From UTCHB3 sp964371075 (GTDB lineage: Bacteria; Bacteroidota; Ignavibacteria; Ignavibacteriales; Ignavibacteriaceae): 64,000 nt of DNA. This document shows, one piece after another, positions 45,201 to 53,843 of the stretch (the stretch's first letter is position 1; the number at the start of each line of letters is the position of its first letter). Below the pieces are notes generated by a model. It saw nothing but the letters and a program-made list of their open reading frames with translations. It had not been told where the DNA came from and ran no database searches. Position numbers and translations under genes: made by a program. The stretch lies in NCBI GenBank assembly GCA_964371075.1, contig CAYJKN010000001.1, forward strand, positions 496,001 through 560,000, read 5' to 3'.

Positions 45201-45893
45201 CTACAGGTCACCCGTCACAGGTCTAAGAACTATCTCCTCTGCCACCATATTCCCTGAACCGGTTAATAACTTAACAACCAAGCCGGCAACATCTGATGGC
45301 TTCATCATCCGTTCTTTGTGTCTGTTTCTTACTTTTTCGTCCCAAATGGGGGTTTCCGTCGCACCGGGTAAAACATCTATCACCCTGATATTGTGCTCCC
45401 TCAACTCTTCTCTTAAAACTCTGCTATATTGAAGCAGCCCTGCTTTTGTTGCAGAATAGATGCTACTCCCTTTTAGAACTTTTATTGCTGCCACTGAAGA
45501 TATATTCAGGATTGTACCCGATTTTTTGGTAATCATGGAAGGAAGTACTGACTGAATCGCGTAAACCGAACCCAACAGATTCGTTTTAATTATTCCGTCT
45601 ACCTCTGAAATCGAAGTTTCGGCAGCATTTTTGAAAACAGTTATACCGGCAGAATTTATCAGCACCTCGGGCCCATCTTCAAAAAAAGTTTTTTTATAAA
45701 ATTCTTCCACGGATTTAGAATCAGCAACATCACATTGAGAGATGATCAATAACTCTGAAGTCACCTCTTCTTTTAGCAGTTGCAGGTTTTTAATATTCCT
45801 CGAAGTTGCCACGACAGTATGCCCATTCGCCAGAGCCTCTTTTACTATCGACTTCCCTATTCCTGAGGATGCACCTGAAACCCAGATTTTCAT
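45201..45893 (-). CDS. Short-chain dehydrogenase/reductase (possible sepiapterin reductase)
   Basis: A 230-residue classical SDR. The NAD(P)-binding motif is SGASSGIG (residues 6-13), with TSRN after beta 2 favouring NADP. NSAG near residue 88 is followed by the catalytic Ser (NISSVAAIK) and Y-x3-K (YSATKAG). It shares one base with the folE stop (TGATG-type coupling) at the end of an operon with 6-pyruvoyltetrahydropterin synthase and phenylalanine hydroxylase. That context suggests the last step of tetrahydrobiopterin synthesis. The sequence alone is a generic SDR. Confidence 0.82.
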   Translation of the reverse strand: MKIWVSGASSGIGKSIVKEALANGHTVVATSRNIKNLQLLKEEVTSELLIISQCDVADSKSVEEFYKKTFFEDGPEVLINSAGITVFKNAAETSISEVDGIIKTNLLGSVYAIQSVLPSMITKKSGTILNISSVAAIKVLKGSSIYSATKAGLLQYSRVLREELREHNIRVIDVLPGATETPIWDEKVRNRHKERMMKPSDVAGLVVKLLTGSGNMVAEEIVLRPVTGDL

Positions 45894-46468
45894 TATATCA
45901 GCCTGCCGTCGTTTGCTCTTATCAAACTCAGGAACTCTACTCTCGTTTTGGGATCGGTTTTAAACACACCATGCATCGATGAAGAAGTTGTTGATGAATT
46001 CTGTTTTTCAACTCCACGCATCATCATACACATGTGGTATGCTTCCGAGACAACAGCCACACCTTTAGGTTTGAGATGTTCATTTATTGTGTCAGCTATC
46101 TCTTTAGTCATTCTTTCTTGAACCTGCAGACGACGGGCAAACACATCAACAATTCTTGGTAATTTGCTTAAACCAACAATTTTGCCGTCAGGAATATATG
46201 CAATATGTACTTTTCCGAAAAAGGGTAACATGTGATGTTCACACATGCTGTAAAAATCGATGTTTCTGACGAGCACCATTTCATCATAATCTTCTTTAAA
46301 TATGGCACCATTCAATACTTTTGTAATATCTTTGTTATAACCTGATGTGAGATATTCGTAAGCTTTTGCCACCCTTTTAGGTGTTTTTAACAACCCTTCT
46401 CTTTCGGGATTTTCGCCAATCTCATTTAATATGGTTTCAACCAATCCTTGTATTTTCTCAATATCCAC
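45893..46468 (-). CDS. folE: GTP cyclohydrolase I
   Basis: A 191-residue type IA enzyme making 7,8-dihydroneopterin triphosphate from GTP, the first step of folate and biopterin pathways. Zinc ligands Cys76, His79 (MCEHHMLPFFGKVHIAY) and Cys147 (AYHMCMMMRGV) are present, as are GLSKLPRIVDVFARRLQVQER and the C-terminal TRVEFLSLI. It follows the PTPS gene by two bases and precedes the SDR gene by a one-base overlap. Confidence 0.96.
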   Translation of the reverse strand: MDIEKIQGLVETILNEIGENPEREGLLKTPKRVAKAYEYLTSGYNKDITKVLNGAIFKEDYDEMVLVRNIDFYSMCEHHMLPFFGKVHIAYIPDGKIVGLSKLPRIVDVFARRLQVQERMTKEIADTINEHLKPKGVAVVSEAYHMCMMMRGVEKQNSSTTSSSMHGVFKTDPKTRVEFLSLIRANDGRLI

Positions 46469-46470
46469 AA

Positions 46471-46887
46471 TTATTCTCCAAAATATTCAACATAGTTATT
46501 CTCAGTTTCCGACAATTTGATTTTGTACAGTCTCCCGTTTGGAATTTTATCCACAAGTTGATCCCAAATTTTCACTGCTATATTTTCAGCGGTCGGAATT
46601 ACATTTTTCATAAAATCCACATCAAGATTTAAGTGTTTGTGATCCACTTTCCTGATAACATTTTCAATTATAATCTTTTTTAAGACCTTTAGATCAATCA
46701 CATACCCTGTTCGTTCATCTATCTCACCTTCGACAACAACTTCGAGTGTATAGTTATGTCCGTGACCGTGGTAATTATTACACTTGTCATAAACAAGTTC
46801 ATTTTCATCGTCGGTGAAAGCGGGATTGTAAAGACGATGGGCAGAGGAAAAAACCTCTCTTCTCGTAACAAATATTTTTTTTGCCAT
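46471..46887 (-). CDS. 6-pyruvoyltetrahydropterin synthase (PTPS-II type)
   Basis: A 138-residue T-fold enzyme. Zinc ligands are His17, His42 and His44; the catalytic Cys is C36, with the D82-H83 pair and a Glu near 127-129. The segment KCNNYHGHGHNYTLEVVV...GEID and the later DHKHLNLDV...TAENIAVKIWD match the animal PTPS pattern closely. Aligned to it the Cys motif is C-x5-HGH, typical of biopterin synthesis. Because of the extra His40 the string also fits the queuosine QueD motif C-x3-HGH. The neighbouring folE, SDR and phenylalanine hydroxylase genes favour the biopterin role. The queuosine function is not excluded. Confidence 0.86.
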   Translation of the reverse strand: MAKKIFVTRREVFSSAHRLYNPAFTDDENELVYDKCNNYHGHGHNYTLEVVVEGEIDERTGYVIDLKVLKKIIIENVIRKVDHKHLNLDVDFMKNVIPTAENIAVKIWDQLVDKIPNGRLYKIKLSETENNYVEYFGE

Positions 46888-46893
46888 TGTCAG

Positions 46894-47349
46894 TTAACTC
46901 AGAGCTTTCTTTACTTCTTCTGTGTGTCCCTCAACTTTAACTTTTGAAAAAACATGTTTGATAATCCCTTTTTCATCCACAATAAAGGTTGTGCGTTCAA
47001 CTCCCATATATTTCCTGCCATACATACTTTTCTCTTTCCATACACCGTAGTTTTCAAGTATTCCTTTTGATTCGTCACTCAACAGTGTGAAGTTCAAGTT
47101 GTATTTGTCAACAAACTTCCGGTGCGATTTTACAGAATCACCACTGACTCCAACGACAGCAGCATTTATTCCCTCAAATATCGAAAGTTCATCTCTAAAA
47201 CTACAGGCTTCCTTTGTGCATCCACTCGTGTCATCTTTAGGATAAAAGTAGAGAACCAGCTTTTTCCCTTCATAATCCGACAATTTTACAATATTCCCAT
47301 CCTGATCGGGTAACTCAAACCAGGGTGCTTTATCTCCGGGATTTAACAT
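46894..47349 (-). CDS. bcp: Thioredoxin-dependent thiol peroxidase (Bcp/PrxQ)
   Basis: A 151-residue peroxiredoxin of the BCP/PrxQ type that reduces hydrogen and lipid peroxides. The peroxidatic Cys is in YPKDDTSGCTKEACSFRDE (about residue 43), with the resolving Cys five residues later as in PrxQ. Length is typical. It lies six bases upstream of the PTPS gene and 55 bases after the phenylalanine hydroxylase gene. Reduced pterins are easily oxidized, so protection of the cofactor or the iron enzyme is a plausible reason for the linkage, but this is inference. Confidence 0.93.
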   Translation of the reverse strand: MLNPGDKAPWFELPDQDGNIVKLSDYEGKKLVLYFYPKDDTSGCTKEACSFRDELSIFEGINAAVVGVSGDSVKSHRKFVDKYNLNFTLLSDESKGILENYGVWKEKSMYGRKYMGVERTTFIVDEKGIIKHVFSKVKVEGHTEEVKKALS

Positions 47350-47404
47350 TTTTATTTCTCCAAAAATTTGTTCTAATTAAATGTTACAACATTGTTTTTA
47401 CTAA

Positions 47405-48223
47405 TTAGTTCAAAATCCCCTCTTTTTTCGCCCAGAAGTTAAAACCGTCTTCAAGCTGTTCAAATGAATTAATGGAGAAGAGTATCGGTTGTAAATGCCA
47501 AACCTCATATTCCTGAGATGTGATTTTGTAAGGATCAAAATCGATTACCTCTACTTCTGAGCCAAGAGCATGATCAACCTCTTTAAAAGAAGAAACTATG
47601 CCTGCCCCATATATCCTTCTGCCGGTAGAATTTGTTATCAAACCAAATTCAACCGTAAACCAATGAAATCTTTCAAGAAATATCTGTTGCTCCCCCTTTG
47701 CAACAAGAGCAGCTTCACCAAATTTTTGATAAAAATTTGCAAAACTTGGATTGGTCAATAAAGGCATGTGCCCAAATATATCGTGAAAACAGTCGGGCGC
47801 CGGAGTGTAATCAATTTCTTCTCTGCCACGAACATAATCGGTTGATGGAAATATTCTATCCCGAAGGAGATTAAAAAAATTTTGTGCCTGAATGAGTCCC
47901 GGCACTCTGCCAACGCGCCACCCTGTGACTTGATGGAGCACACTACTGAGCTGTCTTAATGAAGGAATTTCTCTTTCTGAAAACCCCATTAATTGAACTC
48001 CTTTTATGTATTCATCACAAACTCTTCCTTCAAGCAAACCGGTTTGGCGATTAAAAAGGTAACCCCAAACATCATTTTCTTCCTTGGAATACTGAGGTGT
48101 AACAATCTCATCACCAACGGGCGGCAGCGAATCCAGTGTCTGGGGAATACACCTTGGATCAATCCCCTGTTCAGCAGCTTTTTCATAAGCTCCCGTTACT
48201 TTTTTTTCTTCTCTCTCCATCAT
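47405..48223 (-). CDS. phhA: Phenylalanine 4-monooxygenase
   Basis: A 272-residue pterin-dependent aromatic amino acid hydroxylase that converts phenylalanine to tyrosine with O2 and tetrahydropterin. The iron ligands are His147 and His152 in PDCFHDIFGHMPLL and Glu192 in FTVEFGL. The bacterial form lacks the regulatory ACT domain. The protein can start at either of two adjacent ATGs. The following genes (PTPS, folE, SDR) can provide its cofactor. The 4a-carbinolamine dehydratase PhhB is not in the window. Confidence 0.94.
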   Translation of the reverse strand: MMEREEKKVTGAYEKAAEQGIDPRCIPQTLDSLPPVGDEIVTPQYSKEENDVWGYLFNRQTGLLEGRVCDEYIKGVQLMGFSEREIPSLRQLSSVLHQVTGWRVGRVPGLIQAQNFFNLLRDRIFPSTDYVRGREEIDYTPAPDCFHDIFGHMPLLTNPSFANFYQKFGEAALVAKGEQQIFLERFHWFTVEFGLITNSTGRRIYGAGIVSSFKEVDHALGSEVEVIDFDPYKITSQEYEVWHLQPILFSINSFEQLEDGFNFWAKKEGILN

Positions 48224-48253
48224 GATTCTCTCCTCCGTATGTTTTTTGGTCTC

Positions 48254-49210
48254 TTAATTACTCATCTCAAGCATTTTCTCAAGAGGTCTTAAGGCTTTTA
48301 CTCTGATAACTTCCGGCATTGTTATTTCCGGCGAGCGGTTTACCATACAATTATATAATTTTTCCACGGTGTTCAACTTCATGTATGGACAATTGTTACA
48401 ATTGCATGAATCTTCCTCTCCGGGGGCAGGGATGAACTTTTTCCCGGGCATAACTTTTTCCATCTGATAGATGATTCCGGGTTCAGTGGCAACAATATAT
48501 TCATTTGAGGGATCTGTCTGCACAAATTTTAATAATGCGGAAGTTGATCCAATAAAAAAAGCTTTGTCCAACAAATGATCTTCACATTCGGGATGTGCAA
48601 TCAGTTTTGCATTGGGGTTAAGAAGCATCAATTCGAGGATTTTTCTGTCACTGAATGTTTCATGCACTATACATGAACCCTCCCAAAGCACCATATCCCG
48701 TCCTGTTTTACTTATTATATATTTACCGAGGTTTTTATCCGGTGCAAAGATTATTGGCTGATCCTCAGGAATCTGTCTCACAATTTTTTCAGCATTACTC
48801 GAAGTTACTATTATATCGCTTAATGCCTTTATTTCAGAAGAACAATTTATATAACTAAGAACAAGGTGATCGGGGTATTTGTTTTTAAATTCAGTAAATT
48901 TATCGGCCGGACAACTGTCAGCAAGTGAACAACCTGCGTCCATATCGGGTAACAAGACCAGTTTATCAGGGTTGAGTATCTTGGCGGTCTCTGCCATAAA
49001 GTGAACCCCACAAAAAACGATAACATCCGCCTTCGATTCCTTAGCTTTTCTGGCAAGTTCGAGGCTGTCTCCAATAAAATCGGCAAGTTCCTGAATATCG
49101 CCTGTCTGATAGTAGTGCGCCAGAATAACTGCGTTCATTTCTTCTTTAAGACGGATTATTTCCTTCTCGTAATCTATGGATGGTTTGTTTCTAATTAGTT
49201 CTTTAATCAT
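48254..49210 (-). CDS. nadA: Quinolinate synthase A
   Basis: A 318-residue [4Fe-4S] enzyme condensing iminoaspartate and dihydroxyacetone phosphate to quinolinate for NAD. Cluster cysteines are in FCGVHFMAETA, WEGSCIVHE and DSCNCNNCPYM. NAVILAHYYQTGDIQ and HPEC are conserved. The frame is open 171 bases upstream, but that part is AT-rich and unlike the family, so I chose the ATG at 49210 (MIKELIRNKP). It is the first gene of the run ending with the pterin genes, 30 bases before phhA. The pathway partners nadB and nadC are not in the window. Confidence 0.95.
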   Translation of the reverse strand: MIKELIRNKPSIDYEKEIIRLKEEMNAVILAHYYQTGDIQELADFIGDSLELARKAKESKADVIVFCGVHFMAETAKILNPDKLVLLPDMDAGCSLADSCPADKFTEFKNKYPDHLVLSYINCSSEIKALSDIIVTSSNAEKIVRQIPEDQPIIFAPDKNLGKYIISKTGRDMVLWEGSCIVHETFSDRKILELMLLNPNAKLIAHPECEDHLLDKAFFIGSTSALLKFVQTDPSNEYIVATEPGIIYQMEKVMPGKKFIPAPGEEDSCNCNNCPYMKLNTVEKLYNCMVNRSPEITMPEVIRVKALRPLEKMLEMSN

Positions 49211-49383
49211 GAACAGTTTCTCGAATTTCTCATTTTTGAAAATTTTTTCTCTGTATCGGAAATTTATAGATATTTTTCTTAATAATATAGACAACAGTAA
49301 ATGTTTTTCTTTGGCACGATAGTTGAATATTAAAGGGCCTAGATGAGATGTTCCTAAAACCCTCCTTATAGTAACACACAATT

Positions 49384-49415
49384 ACTGCCGGAAATGCGCC
49401 CTCTTTTCCGGCAGT
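49384..49415. other. Strong 11-bp inverted repeat between nadA and the deacetylase-like gene
   Basis: ACTGCCGGAAA and TTTCCGGCAGT (perfect 11-bp stem) around a 10-base loop. No clear T-run follows on either strand, and no gene ends just before it. It could be a terminator-like, attenuator or operator element. It lies in the gap between divergent transcripts. Confidence 0.5.
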
Positions 49416-49491
49416 ACCTCTTTTAAACCCGTTTCACTGTAATTTAAGTTTCGTAAATTTAAATAGTCTTTTGCAAAAAATTTTATGGACC

Positions 49492-50610
49492 ATGATGTTT
49501 AAGTCGCTACTCCTTTTTATACTCCCCTGTTTAAGCCTCTTCGCTCAGGACAGTCTGACTTTTGTTATCAGAGTTGATGATGTCCAGTCACGAAATGTTT
49601 CTCATTTGCCGGCAGGCATCACACCGTTTGAGAATGCAGTTGAATTAAGGGGTGGCAAGGTAACATGGGCTGTGATTCCTCATCGTCTGATTGAGAATAT
49701 GAACACCTCAGGAGTTTTAACTCAACAATTAATTTCAACGGTCGCACAAGGGCACGAAATCGCACAACATGGTTATAATCATATTTGCCCAAAGTGTAAC
49801 GGCACAAGCCACGAATATTATTGTTCAAGTCAGTATTTTAATCATCCGTACTCAATTCAAAATAACATGACTCAACTTGGACTTGATTTGTTACTCGATT
49901 CCCTGGGTTACATTCCAAAATCATTTGTTCCGCCGGGTCATCAGGTTGATACCACATCATATCGAGTTTTGGTTGATAATAATTTTGATTTTTTATCTTC
50001 AAACGGTGTGACAAAAAGTTATATCTACCCCGGACTTTTTAATTTACGCCAACACCAGGAATACACCTGGGAATTAACACAGGCGAATTATCAAACCAAA
50101 CTGTCACAGGCTCTTTTTGATATCAAAACTAATGGGATGTCAGACAAATATTTTATCATTTTACTACACGATCCTTTTATCAGGCAAGGATATCAAAACG
50201 GTATTGTGGTAAATTGGATGGGTGAACTGCTCGACTCACTAAACAGGGAATTTGGTGACAGAATCAAATATAAAACCTTAAGCGAGGCTGCAAAAGCATT
50301 TAGAGATGCCGGAACTTCGATAGCCGATGGCAGCGAAAACTTAAATATGCAGTTTAGGCTTATGCAAAACTTCCCAAACCCGTTTAATCCTTCAACCATT
50401 ATTACATTTAAGTCACCAACCGAAGGCAGTGCCCTGTTAAAAGTATATGATATGCTTGGGAATGAAATAGTTACTCTTTTGAATGGACCGGTATCATCTG
50501 GAGAACATTCGGTCAGGTTTGATGCAGCCGGGATGGCGAGTGGAGTTTACTTTTACAGATTAACCATCAATGGCTCAACACTTTCAGGCAAAATGTTGCT
50601 TGGGAAATAA
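49492..50610 (+). CDS. T9SS-exported polysaccharide deacetylase-like protein
   Basis: A 372-residue secreted protein. I chose the ATG at 49492, giving signal peptide MMFKSLLLFILPCLSLFAQ. An earlier in-frame TTG at 49471 adds nothing recognisable. The catalytic part resembles NodB/DUF2334 deacetylases: RVDDVQSR supplies the Asp pair, HEIAQHGYNH the metal His residues, and FVPPGH and LLHDPF later motifs. A short Cys-rich insert (CPKCNG...C) after the His motif is unusual. The C-terminal 85 residues are a T9SS type A sorting domain (NFPNPFNPSTIITF, GVYFYRLTI). Likely acts on a cell-surface or environmental glycan. Confidence 0.85.
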   Translation: MMFKSLLLFILPCLSLFAQDSLTFVIRVDDVQSRNVSHLPAGITPFENAVELRGGKVTWAVIPHRLIENMNTSGVLTQQLISTVAQGHEIAQHGYNHICPKCNGTSHEYYCSSQYFNHPYSIQNNMTQLGLDLLLDSLGYIPKSFVPPGHQVDTTSYRVLVDNNFDFLSSNGVTKSYIYPGLFNLRQHQEYTWELTQANYQTKLSQALFDIKTNGMSDKYFIILLHDPFIRQGYQNGIVVNWMGELLDSLNREFGDRIKYKTLSEAAKAFRDAGTSIADGSENLNMQFRLMQNFPNPFNPSTIITFKSPTEGSALLKVYDMLGNEIVTLLNGPVSSGEHSVRFDAAGMASGVYFYRLTINGSTLSGKMLLGK

Positions 50611-50631
50611 AAAACGTTTTTTAAGCTCTTT

Positions 50632-51405
50632 TTAGATTATTCCCGAACTCAATAAAACACCGATTATAATCAACATAATCGCAACCAGGTTTTTGACCAA
50701 CTCAAGAGTCACTTTTTTGAGAAGTTTTTTCCCGATTAAGGCACCCGCCATTGCTGACAAAATCGCGGGAATTAACAAAGGAAGATTCCCTACCAAATCC
50801 GCTTCTATGATCCTGGTTGAATAAACGGAAAGACGCGAAACGTCTATCAGACATGCAATAGCCACTCCTGTGGCAATGTAACCTTCTTTACTTAAACCGG
50901 CTTTAATCAAAAATGCACTACGAACTGCCCCCTGAATCCCGGTCAAACCTCCAAAAAATCCACTAAGCAGTCCTCCGTAAATCATTTTATCCTCGCCAAA
51001 CTGGAGTTTTTTAAATGCAGGTATAAGTTCAAGAATTGCAAAAACCACCAGCAAAACACCAATAATCAGGTTCACCGGTAACACTTCAAAATTGCTTCCC
51101 CCTATGGAATAACTATATAAAACAGGCATCTCTGTGATCCCTGTTAACAACCAGGCTCCCAAAAAGGATGCAAATATTGCCGGGATGCCAAACCGGATCA
51201 AAACATTGTGAGCAATATTTTTTCTGACAAGAATTAATTTGAAAATGTTGTTAGTGAAGTGCACAACACCTGTAAGGGCAATTGCTACTTCGACAGGAAA
51301 GAAAAACACCATTACCGGTGTTAAAATTGTACCGAGTCCAAAACCGGAAAAGAATGTAAGGAGGGAGGCAAGAAGGGCTACTACACTTACCGCAACAATT
51401 TCCAT
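50632..51405 (-). CDS. TSUP family sulfite/organosulfur exporter (TauE/SafE)
   Basis: A 257-residue membrane protein with about eight hydrophobic helices in two halves. The repeated GFGLGTILTPVMVFFFPVEVA near the N-terminus and SGFFGGLTGIQGAVRSAFL in the middle are the family's glycine-rich motifs. TSUP proteins export sulfite, sulfoacetate or similar anions. The substrate here is unknown. It lies eight bases after aroB and is convergent with the deacetylase gene. Confidence 0.85.
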   Translation of the reverse strand: MEIVAVSVVALLASLLTFFSGFGLGTILTPVMVFFFPVEVAIALTGVVHFTNNIFKLILVRKNIAHNVLIRFGIPAIFASFLGAWLLTGITEMPVLYSYSIGGSNFEVLPVNLIIGVLLVVFAILELIPAFKKLQFGEDKMIYGGLLSGFFGGLTGIQGAVRSAFLIKAGLSKEGYIATGVAIACLIDVSRLSVYSTRIIEADLVGNLPLLIPAILSAMAGALIGKKLLKKVTLELVKNLVAIMLIIIGVLLSSGII

Positions 51406-51413
51406 CCCCAGGT

Positions 51414-52487
51414 TTACCCGATTGTGCTCTTCATAAAGTCAATTGCATCCAGAACATCTGACTTTTCACAAGTTACATCAATATGCAAGTTTCCGGGTTC
51501 ACTAATCAAAACAAACTTAACCTCGCCGTTCACTCTCTTTTTATCCCCCTGCATGGCTAAATAAATAGACTCAGTTGAATAGTTTTTAATGTTTTCATCA
51601 ACCTTATATCGACCGAGAAGATCCAAAACCTTTTCCATCGTTTTATCATCCATTATGCCCATTTTATTGGCGAGAAATGTGGCTCCACGCATCCCTGCAA
51701 TCACACCAATCCCGTGTTTTACGGAAAATCCGGAAACTGATTCAACGGCATGTCCGAAGGTATGACCAAGGTTCAATGAATGTCTCATTTTTAAGTCTTT
51801 TTTATCCTGAGTTACTACATCGTTTTTGATCTGTGCCGATTTGCCTATCAGATAAAGTAAATCATCTTCGGGTAAATCAAGACTGCCGTCAAGCCGCGAA
51901 TAACAATAATCAAAAAAGTTTAAATCGATTAACGCATACTTTAACACTTCCCCCATTCCACTCAGAACATCTTCCTTTTTAAGGGTTGAGAGAAACTTTG
52001 AGGAAGTAATTACCTGCTCGGGTTCATAAAAACTTCCGATGAAATTTTTGTATTTTTTATAGTTAACTCCCGTTTTTCCACCAATACTGCTGTCAACCAT
52101 AGCAAGGAGTGTTGTAGGAACATGAATTAATCTGGTCCCTCTCATAAAAGAAGAAGCCGCAAAAGAACCTGTGTCACCGGTAATTCCCCCACCGAGTACA
52201 ATTATATAACTGCTCCTGTCAGCATTGTTTTCAAGTAGAAAATCATAAATCCTGTAGATACTGTCGAATGATTTAAATTCTTCGGTGGCTTTTAATACAA
52301 AACAATTTTTCTCATTAAACAGATGATTAAATTGGGCGTGGTAAATTTCATGGACATTGGAATCGACAATGTAGAAACAACTGTGGGAGTTGCAGATACT
52401 CTCAATTTTACCAATCACTCCATCAATCGAGGAGATGAGTGAGTAGTTAAACGACCCGTTGTTGCTTTCAATGGTAATATTTCTCAA
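51414..52487 (-). CDS. aroB: 3-Dehydroquinate synthase
   Basis: A 357-residue NAD- and metal-dependent enzyme of the shikimate pathway. GGGITGDTGSFAASSFMRGTRLIHVPTTLLAMVDSSIGGKTGVNY (in parts) is the family signature. Metal-binding residues lie in EVLKYALID and HSLNLGHTFGHAVE. It overlaps aroK by four bases, so the pair is co-translated. Length is normal. Confidence 0.95.
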   Translation of the reverse strand: MRNITIESNNGSFNYSLISSIDGVIGKIESICNSHSCFYIVDSNVHEIYHAQFNHLFNEKNCFVLKATEEFKSFDSIYRIYDFLLENNADRSSYIIVLGGGITGDTGSFAASSFMRGTRLIHVPTTLLAMVDSSIGGKTGVNYKKYKNFIGSFYEPEQVITSSKFLSTLKKEDVLSGMGEVLKYALIDLNFFDYCYSRLDGSLDLPEDDLLYLIGKSAQIKNDVVTQDKKDLKMRHSLNLGHTFGHAVESVSGFSVKHGIGVIAGMRGATFLANKMGIMDDKTMEKVLDLLGRYKVDENIKNYSTESIYLAMQGDKKRVNGEVKFVLISEPGNLHIDVTCEKSDVLDAIDFMKSTIG

Positions 52488-53047
52488 ATGGTCCTCCGGG
52501 AATCAGGCTTTCCTGTTCTGATCCTTCTCACAATTTTATCTATGCTCTTTCCAAAGTCACGGGCGTCTGTCTCAATCGTGATATCAGCATCCTCATAACC
52601 TTCTCTCCTCTGTTCGAGAAGTATCGTAAGTTTTTCCATTGCTTCTTTTTCAGTCATCTCTTCCTCCATTTCAGACCGAAACAGGGGTCGATTCGTTTTT
52701 TTTCTGAGTCGCTGATAAATTATCGGCAATTCTGCTTTTAAGTAAATAATGAGTCCGTGCGATTTACACAACTTTCGGTTTGATAAGTCAATTAAAGTGC
52801 CGCCACCAAGAGATATTACAGCATTTTTTTTGTTGCACAACTCAACAAGTTTTCTTTTTTCGAGTTCACGGAAGTGATTTTCACCATGCTCAATTACGAT
52901 TGTTGACACAGAACGACCTGAATCTTTCTCGATTTCACGGTCGATGTCATAAAAATCCCATCCAAGACAATTGGCGATTACTCTGCCAAGTGTGGTCTTC
53001 CCTGTCCCCATAAATCCTGTTAAAAACAAAAGTTCATTGCGGTTCAT
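52484..53047 (-). CDS. aroK: Shikimate kinase
   Basis: A 187-residue P-loop kinase phosphorylating shikimate at the 3-hydroxyl. The P-loop is GFMGTGKTTLG (residues 11-21), DIDREIEKDSGRSV binds shikimate, and ISLGGGTLI and RPLF complete the active site. It precedes aroB with a four-base overlap and follows a small barrel gene by six bases, so it belongs to the barrel-aroK-aroB-TSUP unit. Confidence 0.95.
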   Translation of the reverse strand: MNRNELLFLTGFMGTGKTTLGRVIANCLGWDFYDIDREIEKDSGRSVSTIVIEHGENHFRELEKRKLVELCNKKNAVISLGGGTLIDLSNRKLCKSHGLIIYLKAELPIIYQRLRKKTNRPLFRSEMEEEMTEKEAMEKLTILLEQRREGYEDADITIETDARDFGKSIDKIVRRIRTGKPDSRRTI

Positions 53048-53053
53048 ACGGAT

Positions 53054-53773
53054 TTACAATCCATATTTTACACCAAGGAGAAATATGCTTCCTTCAAGTG
53101 AAAGTTTCTGATAAAAATCTCTTTTCCCCAAACTCACAGTCTTCCCCTTATATGTTCCATTGAGAGACTCATACTCACCATTAAACTCAACCTCGGGATC
53201 CCTGAATTTCATCGTGAAAAAAAAACTTAAATTCTGATTCAAATAATACTCTAATCCTGTTAAAACATGAATGCCGTAACTCACTTTTGACCCCCCCGAA
53301 GAGAGAGAAATCCCTGCCACCTCTCTGAGAGAGTTGTAGAAATAGAGTCCGGCGCCACCTCCAATATTTACTCTGAAATGTTCAGAGCTGAAAGGAAGGC
53401 AGTATTCTACTGTGAGTTCAACCGGTACAAAATTATAACCGTCTTTTACGGGTATATAAATGGTGCCGGCATCACTATCCACCGTTTGCCCGTAGTATTG
53501 TGTTTCTTTCCTCAAATATTCAACCGATATTACCCCTGCAATATCATCAGTAAGATCATAACTTATAGCCAGATGTGGGAAAACACGGGAGCCAAGACCA
53601 ATCTCGATCGCTCGTAAATCATAGTCTGATGCATTGCTATAAGGATAAATTCGAGAAGATGTGTTATATCCGGCTCCAACCGAGATCTCAAAGATCCCCT
53701 GGCCGGATACAGACAAGAAAACAGCGATAAAATAAACTGCGAGTGTAAAAAAAAATTTCATTTCAACATTCAA
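53054..53773 (-). CDS. Outer-membrane beta-barrel protein, porin-like
   Basis: A 239-residue protein with a signal peptide ending near SVSGQG. The mature part has alternating-hydrophobic strands (FEISVGAGYNTSSRIYPYS, LAISYDLTDDIAGVISVEY) and ends in LLGVKYGL, as in OmpW/OprF-like eight- to ten-stranded barrels. The ATG at 53761 (MKFFFTL) would also give a signal peptide. Function unknown. It is first in a unit with aroK and aroB, starting just below the terminator of the foldase gene. Confidence 0.75.
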   Translation of the reverse strand: MNVEMKFFFTLAVYFIAVFLSVSGQGIFEISVGAGYNTSSRIYPYSNASDYDLRAIEIGLGSRVFPHLAISYDLTDDIAGVISVEYLRKETQYYGQTVDSDAGTIYIPVKDGYNFVPVELTVEYCLPFSSEHFRVNIGGGAGLYFYNSLREVAGISLSSGGSKVSYGIHVLTGLEYYLNQNLSFFFTMKFRDPEVEFNGEYESLNGTYKGKTVSLGKRDFYQKLSLEGSIFLLGVKYGL

Positions 53774-53794
53774 TTTATAATTATCGTAACGATA

Positions 53795-53843
53795 TAAAAA
53801 ACCCCACCTTTATTGTCAAACGACAATATTAAAGATGGGGTTC
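53795..53843 (-). terminator. Rho-independent terminator after the foldase gene
   Basis: On the minus strand AACCCCATCTTTA...TTGTC and GACAA...TAAAGGTGGGGTT make a long hairpin with small bulges, followed by TTTTTT (53802-53797). It lies 12 bases after the foldase stop and just above the barrel gene. Confidence 0.85.

Noticed and set aside
49211..49381. N-terminal extension of nadA by 57 codons
   Set aside because: The translation is AT-driven and unlike any NadA N-terminus; MIKELIRNKP at 49210 is the family start.
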